From Advenella incenata (GTDB lineage Bacteria; Pseudomonadota; Gammaproteobacteria; Burkholderiales; Burkholderiaceae_B): DNA of 64,000 nucleotides. The stretch spans positions 1,302,001 to 1,366,000 of the forward strand of contig NZ_SHKO01000001.1 of NCBI RefSeq assembly GCF_004217095.1. Reading direction: 5' to 3'. Below the pieces are notes generated by a model. It had not been told where the DNA came from, made no database searches, and saw nothing but the letters and a program-made list of their open reading frames with translations. A program made the position numbers and the translations under genes. This document shows positions 28,598 through 36,805 of the stretch, piece by piece; the stretch's first letter is position 1; each line of letters starts with the position of its first letter.

Positions 28598-29734
28598 ATG
28601 AATGATCAGGACTATATGGATCGGGCACTGGCCCTGGCGCGCAGCGTCATGTTCAGCACCAGCCCGAATCCGCGTGTGGGCTGCGTGATCGTCAACCAGG
28701 GCCAGATCCTGGGCGAGGGCGCCACCCAGCCACCAGGCGGGCCGCACGCCGAGGTATGCGCCATCCGCGATGCACAGGCCAAGGGGCATGCGCTGGCGGG
28801 ATCAACCTTTTACGTTACGCTTGAGCCCTGCAGCCACTATGGCCGCACGCCACCGTGTGTGGATGCGCTGCTTGCGGTAAAACCTGCGCGGGTTGTGATT
28901 GCCGCCAGGGACCCGAATCCGCTGGTCAGCGGAGCGGGCATTGGCAAGCTGCAGGACGCTGGAATCACAGTTGAAATTGGCCTGGGACTTGAGCAGGCGC
29001 TGGAAATCAACCCCGGTTTCGTATCGCGCATGAGCACTCAACGCCCCTGGGTCCGCATGAAAATTGCCAGTACGCTCGATGGCAAGGTCGCCCTGAACAA
29101 TGGTCGCTCGCAATGGATCACCGGTGGCCAGGCGCGTGCCGATGGACACCACTGGCGCGCCCGTGCCTGCGTCATCCTGACCGGCTCTGGGACCGTGCGC
29201 GACGACGATCCGCAGCTTACCGTGCGCGATGTACACACGTCTCGCCAACCCATTCGGGCCGTCATTGACAGCCAGTTTGCCATTGACGAAGACGCGAGGT
29301 TATTTGACGGCAACCCGGTGTGGATTTTCGTGACCGAGTATAACGTTGCCAAGGCCGAACGCCTGGCCGCGCGCAACGTGCGCGTGATTACGGTAAACGA
29401 AAAAAACAGGCATGTGGACTTGAAAGCCGTCATGGCCTGGCTGGGGCAACAGGATATAAACGAAGTGCATGTTGAGGCCGGGCCTGGTCTGAATGGCGCG
29501 CTGCTGCAGGCCGGGTGCGTGGATGAACTGCTGGTCTACCTGGCTCCGACCATTCTGGGCGATGCCCGCTCGGCCGTTGCGCATACCCCATTTAACGTGT
29601 TGGCCGACGCCTATCGCTTTGAGTTCTTCGACACCGCTGCCTGCGGCAAGGACATGCGCCTGCGGGCCAGAATGCCGACACGCTGGAATCAATTACAATT
29701 GCAATCGGGCGGGACTCAGCCCGATATGGAGTAA
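28598..29734 (+). CDS. ribD: Bifunctional riboflavin deaminase/reductase RibD
   Basis: 378 residues from ATG 28598 (NDQDYMDRALALARSV). The N-terminal deaminase domain has the zinc site H50-A-E52 and P-C78...C87 (EPCSHYGRTPPC). The C-terminal reductase domain begins around RPWVRMKIASTLDGKVAL and includes EAGPGLNGALL. It carries out the second and third steps from GTP to riboflavin. The frame is open back to 28532, but that start would add non-family residues. ribE starts three bases after the stop. Confidence 0.95.
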   Translation: MNDQDYMDRALALARSVMFSTSPNPRVGCVIVNQGQILGEGATQPPGGPHAEVCAIRDAQAKGHALAGSTFYVTLEPCSHYGRTPPCVDALLAVKPARVVIAARDPNPLVSGAGIGKLQDAGITVEIGLGLEQALEINPGFVSRMSTQRPWVRMKIASTLDGKVALNNGRSQWITGGQARADGHHWRARACVILTGSGTVRDDDPQLTVRDVHTSRQPIRAVIDSQFAIDEDARLFDGNPVWIFVTEYNVAKAERLAARNVRVITVNEKNRHVDLKAVMAWLGQQDINEVHVEAGPGLNGALLQAGCVDELLVYLAPTILGDARSAVAHTPFNVLADAYRFEFFDTAACGKDMRLRARMPTRWNQLQLQSGGTQPDME

Positions 29735-29737
29735 CGA

Positions 29738-30343
29738 ATGTTCACAGGAATTATCAGCGGCGTTGGCCGCATCAGCCAGGTCAAACCGGCCGGCAACAGC
29801 GCCGATGATGGCGTGCATGTCACTATCGAGGCAAACAATTTCGATCTTTCCGGGATTGGCCTGGGCGATTCGATCGCCGTGCAAGGCGCCTGCATGACCG
29901 TCGTGTCATTGGATGAGGGCGCTTTCCAGATTGATGTCTCGCGAGAGAGCCTGGATAAAACCGCGGGGCTGGACAAGGCCGGCGAAGTGAACCTGGAACG
30001 CTCGCTCAAACTGGGCGATTCCCTGGACGGGCACCTGGTCTCCGGGCACGTAGATGGCATGGGGCAGGTCACGCGCTTTGAACAAGTGGGCGAGTCGCAC
30101 GAGTTATGCATTCAGGTGCCGACAGCACTGGCAAAATACCTGGCTTACAAAGGCTCGGTCACAGTCAATGGCGTGAGCCTGACGGTCAACTCGGTCAAGG
30201 ATAATGCAGACGGTTGCGAGATCAGTATCAATATCATCCCGCACACCTTGCAAGTAACTACGCTCAAACACCTGCAAGCAGGGACGAAAGTGAATCTGGA
30301 AATCGATATGATTGCGCGTTATGTCGAAAGGATGCTAAAATAG
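29738..30343 (+). CDS. ribE: Riboflavin synthase, alpha chain
   Basis: 201 residues in two repeats of the lumazine-binding fold, each starting with the motif around MFTGIISGVG and SGHVDGMGQV. It dismutates two dimethylribityllumazine molecules to riboflavin. The C terminus MIARYVERML is family-like. No FMN riboswitch was seen upstream of this ribD-ribE pair. Confidence 0.95.
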   Translation: MFTGIISGVGRISQVKPAGNSADDGVHVTIEANNFDLSGIGLGDSIAVQGACMTVVSLDEGAFQIDVSRESLDKTAGLDKAGEVNLERSLKLGDSLDGHLVSGHVDGMGQVTRFEQVGESHELCIQVPTALAKYLAYKGSVTVNGVSLTVNSVKDNADGCEISINIIPHTLQVTTLKHLQAGTKVNLEIDMIARYVERMLK

Positions 30344-30405
30344 CAGGCTAAATTGAGAACGGGTTGTTGAATTAACGCAATGGTCGCAGTAAGTTCTTGA
30401 TGACA

Positions 30406-30493
30406 GGGTCGGTGGCCGAGTGGCTGAAGGCGCACGCTTGGAAAGCGTGTATACGGTAACGTATCGGGGGTTCGAATCCCCCCCAACCCGCCA
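30406..30493 (+). tRNA. tRNA-Ser (anticodon GGA)
   Basis: An 88-nt class II tRNA with encoded CCA. Acceptor GGGTCGG pairs with CCAACCC (one C-A mismatch at the fifth pair), the D arm is GGCCGAGTGGCTGAAGGC, the anticodon stem CACGC/GCGTG encloses TTGGAAA (GGA at 30440-30442), there is a long variable arm, and the T arm is GGGGGTTCGAATCCCCC. A recombinase remnant directly downstream suggests its 3' end served as an attachment site. Confidence 0.93.
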
Positions 30494-30596
30494 GTGATTT
30501 TACACATATCCAATAAAATCAATAAGTTATAATTTTGGATTTGTGCTCGATTGCGCTGGAATATAGCTGTTTATGGTGTGTTTTGTCACTATTCCG

Positions 30597-30782
30597 TCAC
30601 ACATGGAAAAGGGCCACAGCCTTGCTGCCAGCGGTCAAATTGGCATCTGGCATCCATTTGCCGTACACCTTCGCAATCATCGTCCAATCTGAGTGCCCCA
30701 TCTGATCGGCTACCCACATCGGGTGCTCACCAGCCGATAGCATCATACTGGCATACGTGTGCCTTGTTTGATACGGATTGCT
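30597..30782 (-). pseudogene. Tyrosine recombinase (phage integrase) C-terminal fragment
   Basis: 62 codons survive. The frame carries YQTRHTYASMMLSAG followed by MGHSDWTMIAKVYGKW, that is the catalytic RHxxY...GH...Y region of phage-type integrases, and ends at TGA 30599-30597. An in-frame TGA lies directly upstream (30785-30783), and no N-terminal or core-binding domain is present. It sits about 100 bases from tRNA-Ser, as expected for an element integrated into that tRNA gene that then decayed. Confidence 0.85.
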
Positions 30783-30841
30783 TCACGCTAATTGCTGTTG
30801 TAGATCGCTGGCTCAAATCATCCATTGTGAGATTCCAGTAA

Positions 30842-31282
30842 TTACCTATATCGTTTGTTGCCGCCGCTGGTTATGCAATATCTACCCCCACGTGGCCCGA
30901 CGCAATTAAGTGCTCGTGAGCATGGGCAGGGGCCAGCGGCATAAGAACGTTTCTGACTTGGACGAGTAGTTTGTTTGCTTCCGGGCTTGCTTGCTTTCGC
31001 TGAACTATTGCTTTTAGTAACAGGGCTCTTGTTTTTTGTAGGCGTAGCGGCTGCATTACTAGTAGTGGCCTCTGATAAGCGGGCAGGGTTACTGTATAGC
31101 GCCGTAGGTTGAGTTTCGGTTGGACGTGAAGGTTCAACGGCCGAGCGTGAAACGGTAGCGCGATTCTGACTATCGGACTTTGCTTCCTTCTTCCCATTAC
31201 TGCAAGAGCCAATGACGAAGATAATAAAAAGTGCGAACACACCGAATCTCCAGCCATACTTATTTTTCTGTCCCCGTGCCAT
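30842..31282 (-). CDS. Small lipoprotein with PBCV-type basic adaptor-like C terminus
   Basis: 146 residues. A basic start and hydrophobic stretch (10-26) end in VIGSC, a possible lipobox (Cys27). A Ser/Thr/Lys/Pro-rich linker (~30-112) leads to a Cys-rich basic tail, GPCPCSRALNC then GPRGGRYCITSGGNKRYR. The last part resembles the PBCV-specific basic adaptor motif (GPRGGxYxIxxxGxKRY) found at the ends of phage, viral and bacterial surface proteins and nucleases. No catalytic domain is present. Function unknown; the location in the decayed element supports phage or island origin. Confidence 0.65.
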   Translation of the reverse strand: MARGQKNKYGWRFGVFALFIIFVIGSCSNGKKEAKSDSQNRATVSRSAVEPSRPTETQPTALYSNPARLSEATTSNAAATPTKNKSPVTKSNSSAKASKPGSKQTTRPSQKRSYAAGPCPCSRALNCVGPRGGRYCITSGGNKRYR

Positions 31283-31678
31283 ATGCGTTGTCCTTTATTT
31301 GTGGATCTTTTGTTTGCGGAAAAATCTGTGATGATATGTATTTACACTGAGTCGATAGATCCATTGATTGTGCCCGCAATTAGTTTCAGATTTTGCAAGA
31401 GCTTGATAGGGTCGGCGCCCCCATTTGTAAAACCCTTAGTTCACTCTTTTAACCGTTTCGGTCGCGCTGCATTTCCGGCCGGCCAGATCCCAGCATTGAC
31501 TGCGGCGCATTTAATTGCTTTCTTCATCTGTCCCCGCTCTGGTATTTTTCTTAAATTGCGCCCAAGTGTTGGCTTTTGCTGCGCCCAAATATAACATATG
31601 TAAGTAAATATAAATGAATATGAGTATGTGTAGTGATTCTGGCTGTGCATGACAACAGTCTAATTTCAACGTCCGTGC
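31283..31678. other. Gene-free stretch inside the decayed element
   Basis: AT-rich, with only short frames lacking any recognisable motif. No hairpin with a T tail or clear promoter was identified. Confidence 0.5.
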
Positions 31679-31783
31679 CTAGCCCGAGGGTGCGATAGGC
31701 TTTTGAGCTACTGGCGGTTGTGTTGCGCAGCTAGCCAGCCCGATCACCACAGGCAAAAGTACGAATTTAATAGTTTTGTTCAT
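31679..31783 (-). CDS. Tiny lipoprotein (34 residues)
   Basis: MNKTIKFVLLPVVIGLASC is a compact lipoprotein signal with lipobox L-A-S-C19, followed by only 15 residues (ATQPPVAQKPIAPSG). The ATG at 31783 lies 21 bases after the stop of the 231-residue exported protein gene, so it would be the last member of that minus-strand group. Entericidin- or Rz1-like sizes are similar, but no specific match is claimed. Confidence 0.5.
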   Translation of the reverse strand: MNKTIKFVLLPVVIGLASCATQPPVAQKPIAPSG

Positions 31784-31803
31784 GGCGTAATCTCTGAAGT
31801 GGT

Positions 31804-32499
31804 TTATTTGCTCGCTGAAGGATTTAGAATTTCCATTCGATCGAAGACTGAACTGGGGTTGCAAGCAAAATACTCCAAAGAATTACCTTTTCTGGAAACG
31901 TTAACGCCCTGGGTATCACCTCCAAACACTTCGTACTTGTAGTCTCCGTTCATAACTACAGTTCGCTGAGACGATTTACCGCCCATAATTTCGGTGGTGT
32001 ACGTTACGTCGCGTTTTAATCTGCTCAGCGTCAATTCTGGCCGGGCCCGGGGGCCAAAGCTGTAGAAGACGCCGCCAGGCACTTTGCACAGCAGAAGCTC
32101 CTTGCCGTCTGATACTCGACAGCTGAATGCCATTTCTCCAGCATCAGGGCATTTTTTGTCTTGCTCAACCCCCCGGGATAACTGTTTTACGGTATATCTC
32201 TGTTTTCCGCCAAGACAATCAAAGTCAAATCGTTCTCCATTCTTGTCATCAACTATGTACGCCATGCCATCTGAAGGGATTGCGAATGGCTTGATTCCGA
32301 CATAGGCGCCGTAACTGTTCTTGGCATTAACCAATCCGCATATAGTCCCGTCTCTGTGCTGACTCACGCTACTGAACTTCGCGCTATACGGGTCTTTTAG
32401 CAACGGTTCTATGGGACCCAAATCAATTGATTGGGCAAGAGCTGCTTCAAATAACAAAGTAGACAGAAGCAAGAAAACGCAACGGGTAATTTTCATCAT
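31804..32499 (-). CDS. Exported protein of unknown function
   Basis: 231 residues. A signal peptide MKITRCVFLLLSTLLFEAALA is followed by a mature part starting QSIDLGPIEPLLKDPYSAKFSS; several cysteines (GTICGL, FDFDCLGG, CPDAGEMAFSCR) could form disulfides. The start shown overlaps the upstream stop as ATGA; an in-frame ATG two codons further upstream (32505) is possible. The segment LKDPYSAKF is reminiscent of small secreted proteins carried on islands. No domain was recognised. It is translationally coupled to the upstream lipoprotein gene. Confidence 0.65.
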   Translation of the reverse strand: MMKITRCVFLLLSTLLFEAALAQSIDLGPIEPLLKDPYSAKFSSVSQHRDGTICGLVNAKNSYGAYVGIKPFAIPSDGMAYIVDDKNGERFDFDCLGGKQRYTVKQLSRGVEQDKKCPDAGEMAFSCRVSDGKELLLCKVPGGVFYSFGPRARPELTLSRLKRDVTYTTEIMGGKSSQRTVVMNGDYKYEVFGGDTQGVNVSRKGNSLEYFACNPSSVFDRMEILNPSASK

Positions 32500-33203
32500 T
32501 GGCATCGCATTAAGAGCTTGTTGAATTTAACAGTATGATGCTCCCCTCTCAGCTTCAGACGGTTTCCATTTAGAGCTAGGATGAAATTGGACCTGCTTAC
32601 GGTGTCTTCGTACTCTTCTATACCGATTATTTCTAATCCCCCAGGAGCGGTTTTGTTGGTCGCTATGACTTCGGCTGCTCCGTAGTCTGTATCGCTTGTA
32701 AGCCACGATTGCTCGATCATTGCCGGCACATCGCATTTTGAAGTTACGTCCCATTTCCCCCTATATTGCTCGGGTATGATGCTAGCGGCTTTAGAATAGG
32801 CATAATCACCCTTCATATTTTTTTCATCTGTTGAGCACAAACCGGAGGGCGACACCTGTAATTTCCCATCACGAACGATTGCATCGATATTGCACTGACT
32901 CGGGGCATCTCCATGGTACGCGCTACCCGTCTGCTTGAATGTCACCAACTGGTTCTGCTTTATTTGCTTTGGCTCGGACGACTTGTATTTCTGGATAATT
33001 CCGTCTCCGACGAAAATCAAACCATACTGATAAGTGCCACTGTTCTCGAACGAAGATAGGTTCACCTTGCGATTGGATGCACCTATGTAGGTACCTTCTA
33101 CTGGTGATGTAGCCAACAATGTTGATATTTGCTTGGTAGGCGCGGCGCAACCCACCAATCCAATTGCAGTTGCTATAATCACACACTTAATTTCATAATT
33201 CAT
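32496..33203 (-). CDS. Lipoprotein of unknown function
   Basis: 235 residues with signal MNYEIKCVIIATAIGLVGC and lipobox L-V-G-C19. The mature part is polar with few charged clusters and contains SPVEGTYIGASNRKVNLSS and YRGKWDVTSKCDVPAM, hinting at two related beta-rich halves (each with a GxY/GxW turn). No family was recognised. First of three consecutive minus-strand exported-protein genes; codon use is more AT-rich than in the flanking housekeeping genes. Confidence 0.65.
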   Translation of the reverse strand: MNYEIKCVIIATAIGLVGCAAPTKQISTLLATSPVEGTYIGASNRKVNLSSFENSGTYQYGLIFVGDGIIQKYKSSEPKQIKQNQLVTFKQTGSAYHGDAPSQCNIDAIVRDGKLQVSPSGLCSTDEKNMKGDYAYSKAASIIPEQYRGKWDVTSKCDVPAMIEQSWLTSDTDYGAAEVIATNKTAPGGLEIIGIEEYEDTVSRSNFILALNGNRLKLRGEHHTVKFNKLLMRCQ

Positions 33204-33220
33204 TGTTTGTTACCTTTATT

Positions 33221-33724
33221 CTAATAAAAGGGCAAAAAATGCCCAGCCAACCAGAACCACTTACATCGGTATCTCCTCTGCTCAACCATCACGCCGATAA
33301 CCTGGATTTGCTGCTGGTCGCTTCGCATTGAAGGGTAGTTATCGTTCAACGGAACCAGTTCAAATACTTCCTTCTCGCCGATAGATAGAATCTTGTATTG
33401 CTTAAAGGTCGCTTCCTCTCCGTCATTGCGCGCGACCACAAAATCGGCTGGCTGCGGCACAAGTTCACAATCAATAATGACCTGATCTTCTTCTACAAAG
33501 TCCGGGGCCATTGAATCCCCCAATATTTGTAGCGCGAACGATCGATCAGAGAGCGCCAGATCGGTAAGGAGATACTCCATACCCTCTGTGTCGAAATTTG
33601 TCCTCCTATCGGTGAATATGCCAGCTTGCACGTAATTGAGCAAGGGAATGCGGGTTTCCCCGATCTGAGCGCGCAACACACAGCAATCGAATTTCAAAGT
33701 TTTGGCAATATAATGAGCTGCCAT
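33221..33724 (-). CDS. S24-family (LexA/CI-like) repressor fragment without DNA-binding domain
   Basis: 167 residues. IPLLNYVQAGIF, GDSMAPDFVEEDQVIID (catalytic Ser in GDSM) and ATFKQYKI (catalytic Lys) are the self-cleavage domain of S24 phage repressors. The usual N-terminal helix-turn-helix is absent; upstream sequence is not family-like. The last ~15 residues (CKWFWLAGHFLPFY) look like a read-through tail beyond the normal end RRYR. It is best seen as a truncated prophage repressor that may still fold, but cannot bind an operator. Confidence 0.75.
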   Translation of the reverse strand: MAAHYIAKTLKFDCCVLRAQIGETRIPLLNYVQAGIFTDRRTNFDTEGMEYLLTDLALSDRSFALQILGDSMAPDFVEEDQVIIDCELVPQPADFVVARNDGEEATFKQYKILSIGEKEVFELVPLNDNYPSMRSDQQQIQVIGVMVEQRRYRCKWFWLAGHFLPFY

Positions 33725-34224
33725 TTGGGGTACTTCTGAAGGATCGAGATCAGATCAAAGATGCGTTCTCTGTTCTGCAAAAGATACTTTGGCCTTTGCA
33801 GCAAGATCCTGATGCGGATATATCAATTTCATTGATTACTTTTGTGGGTGATCAGAGTTGCAGTCATGGCATGTTTGTTGGAGACGAGTGTTTCGAGGAA
33901 AACGCTTTTGATAATCTTTACGAAGAGCCAAGATGCAATGCAAGGAATATGTCAGCGGAATTCAAGCCGGTTGCCATATTACCGAGGTAAAAAACGATGA
34001 ATATTAATTGATCGGATATCAACGATGTAGAAGAAAAGCTCAAGCTGTCTGTCAGACGCCGAAATTGGCTCCATATGGAAAACCACACCAGTTCAATTTG
34101 TGAAAAACGCTGGGGTGTCATGATTTTCCCATGACTCAAGAGGCTTGCGGCAAACACATGCTTGACTGCAGGTGCTAGGGGTTTATGTCATCTCTCGAGC
34201 GCCCTTCGATGGCGTAGTCCAATG
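33725..34224. other. Right end of the decayed element, no intact gene
   Basis: A plus-strand open stretch to 33990, with ISLITFVGDQSC and MFVGDECFEEN, has protein-like composition but no credible start or ribosome binding site. It may be a gene fragment. No second copy of the tRNA-Ser 3' end was found by eye to mark the far attachment site. Confidence 0.4.
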
Positions 34225-34259
34225 AAAAATGCCCGCAAAAGAATGCGGGCATTTTTTTT
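34225..34259 (-). terminator. Bidirectional terminator after sorB
   Basis: GCCCGC (34231-34236) pairs with GCGGGC (34245-34250) around AAAAGAAT, flanked by A and T runs. It lies 20 bases after the cytochrome stop on the minus strand. Confidence 0.88.
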
Positions 34260-34278
34260 GAGCGTGAACCTGACTTAT

Positions 34279-34617
34279 CTACTTCCCACCGCCTGTCGCA
34301 TGCACGACATAGGCCACGATGGCATCCATGGATGCTTCGTCCAGGGAATCGGCAAAGGACGGCATTACGCCCATTCCTTCCTGCAAGACCTTTTTAATGC
34401 GTGGCGCATCGGCTTTCAGTTCATCAAGGTCGGGGCCAATGGTTCCGGCCGCTCCCGCGTCTTTCAGGGTGTGGCACACGGCACAGGCCGGGGCGGCATC
34501 CGATATGAACAGGGCTTTCCCTTTCTCCAACTGTGGATCAGGGTCAGCCGCAAAACCGGTGCCTGGCACACCCATCCATAAGGCAGCCGCTACGGCCGAC
34601 AATACAACATGCTTCAT
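34279..34617 (-). CDS. sorB: Sulfite dehydrogenase cytochrome c subunit (SorB-like)
   Basis: 112 residues. A signal peptide (MKHVVLSAVAAALWMGVPGTGFA) precedes one class I cytochrome c domain with heme-binding C45-A-V-C48-H49 and a distal Met in GVMPSFAD. It would take electrons from the adjacent molybdenum sulfite dehydrogenase in the periplasm and pass them to the respiratory chain. It begins eight bases after the sorA stop, so the two are one operon. Confidence 0.85.
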   Translation of the reverse strand: MKHVVLSAVAAALWMGVPGTGFAADPDPQLEKGKALFISDAAPACAVCHTLKDAGAAGTIGPDLDELKADAPRIKKVLQEGMGVMPSFADSLDEASMDAIVAYVVHATGGGK

Positions 34618-34625
34618 TTTTTTCC

Positions 34626-35852
34626 TTAGGCGACTTTGACCGCCACCATGTGGTCGCGCCAGCTATTGTTGATATAACCGCGATTATTTTCACGGCGTGC
34701 TTCGGGCTGGGTATCGCCAGCCTCGTTGGTGGCCCGGCAGGCCAGCTCGTGGGTACCCGCAGCCAGGTCAGCGCTAAAGACGAATTCACGCCACGCATAC
34801 CTGCCCAGGTCCGGTCCGACGAACTCGGCTTTTTTCCAGTCTTTGCCGCCATTGACGGAGACTTCGATAGACTTGGCCGCGGTCATCCCGCCCATGGCAA
34901 TGCCACTGATCTGCACACGCCCGGCCGCAACGGTTTGCTCCGGGTCAGACGGATAGTTGATCCAGGACTTGACCGGCAGTTCCCAAATGGAATCGTGGCT
35001 GGCACTGGATTTCTCGCCTACCGGCGACCATCGATAGCTGGTTTGCTGTATTTTGGCCGGCGATTGCTCTTTGGTGAATGACAGGTGCTTGATGTACTTG
35101 ATGGAGTTCACGCCGGTATAGCCCGGCACGATGATGCGCAAGGGGCCGCCATGCGCCAGCGGCAAGGCCTCGCCGTTGATCTCCCATGCCAGGATAGCGT
35201 CTTCCATGGCTGAAATCGGCACCGAGCGCTCGACCCGGATGGTATTGGGATCCAGGCCTTGCGGAATGGGTTCGCCGCCCGTGCTGGTCATGTAGACCAT
35301 GCCTTCTGTCATGCCCCCAACGGCTTCCAACAGCGCCTTGACTGGCACGCCGGTAAAAATAACGCAGCCGGCGGCGCCCACGGTCCATTGCGTGCCGCTG
35401 GGTTTATGTGGAAACCAGGCCCGACCGTTGCCTGAACACTGCAGGACCATGGGTACGGCGGCCAAGCCCAGGGTTTTAAGCTCGGCCACGGTGAAGCTGC
35501 GTGGCTTGGCAACGCCACTGACCTCAAGCGTCCAGCTCTCGGGCTCTTTTACCATGTTGGCGTCAGTCGGCGGCGCCACGTTATTGCGGACAAACAGGCG
35601 ATTAGTTGGCGTAATGACGCCGTTTCCAAAAGCCATTCGCCGGGTTTCAATCGTGTTCGCGCTATGGACGATCATGCTGTCGGCATCTTTCCAGCTAGCG
35701 TAGGCGGGCAAAGGCTTGGCGGCCGAGCCGCCAGCGCCCGGGTCCGGCTTGCCCAGATCGGCGCGTGCTACGCCAGCCAGCCCTGCCATCGCAGCGATGC
35801 TGCCTGTTGATATCAGCATCTGACGACGACCTGCATTAGTCAGTTCTTTCAT
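34626..35852 (-). CDS. sorA: Periplasmic sulfite dehydrogenase, molybdopterin subunit (SorA-like)
   Basis: 408 residues from ATG 35852, which has AGGGAGA upstream; an in-frame start at 35900 is less likely. The N terminus has RR (9-10) before a hydrophobic stretch ending GVARA, fitting Tat export of a cofactor-loaded enzyme. The oxidoreductase molybdopterin domain contains the Mo-coordinating Cys139 in VLQCSGNGRAWF, followed by a Mo-co dimerisation domain from about residue 300. It oxidises sulfite to sulfate with electrons going to SorB. This allows sulfite detoxification or energy gain. Confidence 0.9.
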   Translation of the reverse strand: MKELTNAGRRQMLISTGSIAAMAGLAGVARADLGKPDPGAGGSAAKPLPAYASWKDADSMIVHSANTIETRRMAFGNGVITPTNRLFVRNNVAPPTDANMVKEPESWTLEVSGVAKPRSFTVAELKTLGLAAVPMVLQCSGNGRAWFPHKPSGTQWTVGAAGCVIFTGVPVKALLEAVGGMTEGMVYMTSTGGEPIPQGLDPNTIRVERSVPISAMEDAILAWEINGEALPLAHGGPLRIIVPGYTGVNSIKYIKHLSFTKEQSPAKIQQTSYRWSPVGEKSSASHDSIWELPVKSWINYPSDPEQTVAAGRVQISGIAMGGMTAAKSIEVSVNGGKDWKKAEFVGPDLGRYAWREFVFSADLAAGTHELACRATNEAGDTQPEARRENNRGYINNSWRDHMVAVKVA

Positions 35853-35896
35853 TATTGTCTCCCTGAACGGTTGGTTCTGTTCTTTATATCTATTAG

Positions 35897-36226
35897 TCAT
35901 ATAGTTATATTCGACATAATATCATAATTGAAATAAGGATCGGGGAAGGTAAATTGATCCGCCTGCGCAATGGCGGTGGGGACGCAGGCCAGGCGCGCCA
36001 GTGCATCGCTAAGCGCCTCCCGTCTTTTCAGCGAACATTCCATGGCTTGTTCAAGCTCGTTTGAAATAATTTGTCTGGCAACGGTAAAGGCGCTCGCGCG
36101 TTCCACATTGTCTGTTTGCTCATGGACCGCAGCCCCGGGCCCTGGGTTTCGAGGCCAATAGTGTTGTTTATAGAAAAAAGTGTTGTTTACCCACACATGC
36201 AATTGCAATTGACTATATGAATTCAT
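35897..36226 (-). CDS. Hypothetical ORF upstream of sorA
   Basis: 109 codons. The middle part (SAFTVARQIISNELEQAMECS to about residue 80) looks helical and protein-like, but the start region and the very AT-rich end (NYDIMSNITI) do not, and no domain is recognised. It overlaps the space where the sorA promoter should lie. It could be a genuine small regulator or a chance frame; weakly supported. Confidence 0.25.
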   Translation of the reverse strand: MNSYSQLQLHVWVNNTFFYKQHYWPRNPGPGAAVHEQTDNVERASAFTVARQIISNELEQAMECSLKRREALSDALARLACVPTAIAQADQFTFPDPYFNYDIMSNITI

Positions 36227-36363
36227 TTTTCAAACGATTGCATGCGCCCTGTATAGCCACGAATGTTTTCAATTGGGCACGAACGTTTACACGTGCTGTG
36301 TAGCGGCGATGGTATAAAAATTTACGAGCAGGCGTGATGCCTGGATTTTCAAAGGGACCATTT

Positions 36364-36783
36364 ATGAACTATAAATTCAAAACACTCGCTGGCTTGTGTC
36401 TATGCGCAGGACTGGCTGCATGTTCTACTTCAAATGAAAACGGCAAGGATTTGTCGCAACAAACGGTCGAATATAGCTGCGGTCAAGGCAACACTCAGCC
36501 CGTAAGCGTCCAGTACACCTTCCAGGGTGAGGAACCGCTGGCCGCCAAAGTCGTCTATTCCAACCAGGCGATGGAACTGACGCGTGCCACGACCAGCAAC
36601 GCCGACATGGTCGGCAATACATTCCGCGGCAATGGATATACCTGGACCACCGACAAATTCACCCGTGAAAACGTAGGTTCAGTCAACGGCAAAATGCTCA
36701 CCCAGGACGCGCGACAGGGGGGAATGGGTCAGGCCTCCACCGTTGGTAACGTTCTGGTCAAGGATTGCAAGGTCGGCAGCTAA
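36364..36783 (+). CDS. Lipoprotein, MliC-like pattern
   Basis: 139 residues from ATG 36364. Signal with lipobox L-A-A-C20 (GLAACSTSNENG). The mature part has VEYSCGQG, a central strand-rich stretch, GNGYTWTTDKF and a late Cys (VKDCKVGS), an arrangement like the MliC family of C-type lysozyme inhibitors (Y-x-C near the start, Tyr-Thr-Trp late). The match is by pattern only, so lysozyme inhibition is a hypothesis. Confidence 0.6.
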   Translation: MNYKFKTLAGLCLCAGLAACSTSNENGKDLSQQTVEYSCGQGNTQPVSVQYTFQGEEPLAAKVVYSNQAMELTRATTSNADMVGNTFRGNGYTWTTDKFTRENVGSVNGKMLTQDARQGGMGQASTVGNVLVKDCKVGS

Positions 36784-36805
36784 TTAACGTCATTATTTGT
36801 CTTCA

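Noticed and set aside
33796-33990. 65-codon plus-strand ORF beside the S24 fragment
   Set aside because: The start is a TTG without ribosome binding site and the open frame continues upstream as antisense of the S24 gene; at best a gene fragment.
33990-34280. Search for a repeat of the tRNA-Ser 3' end to mark the far attachment site
   Set aside because: No convincing copy was found by eye between 30.5 and 34.3 kb; the element end remains undefined.
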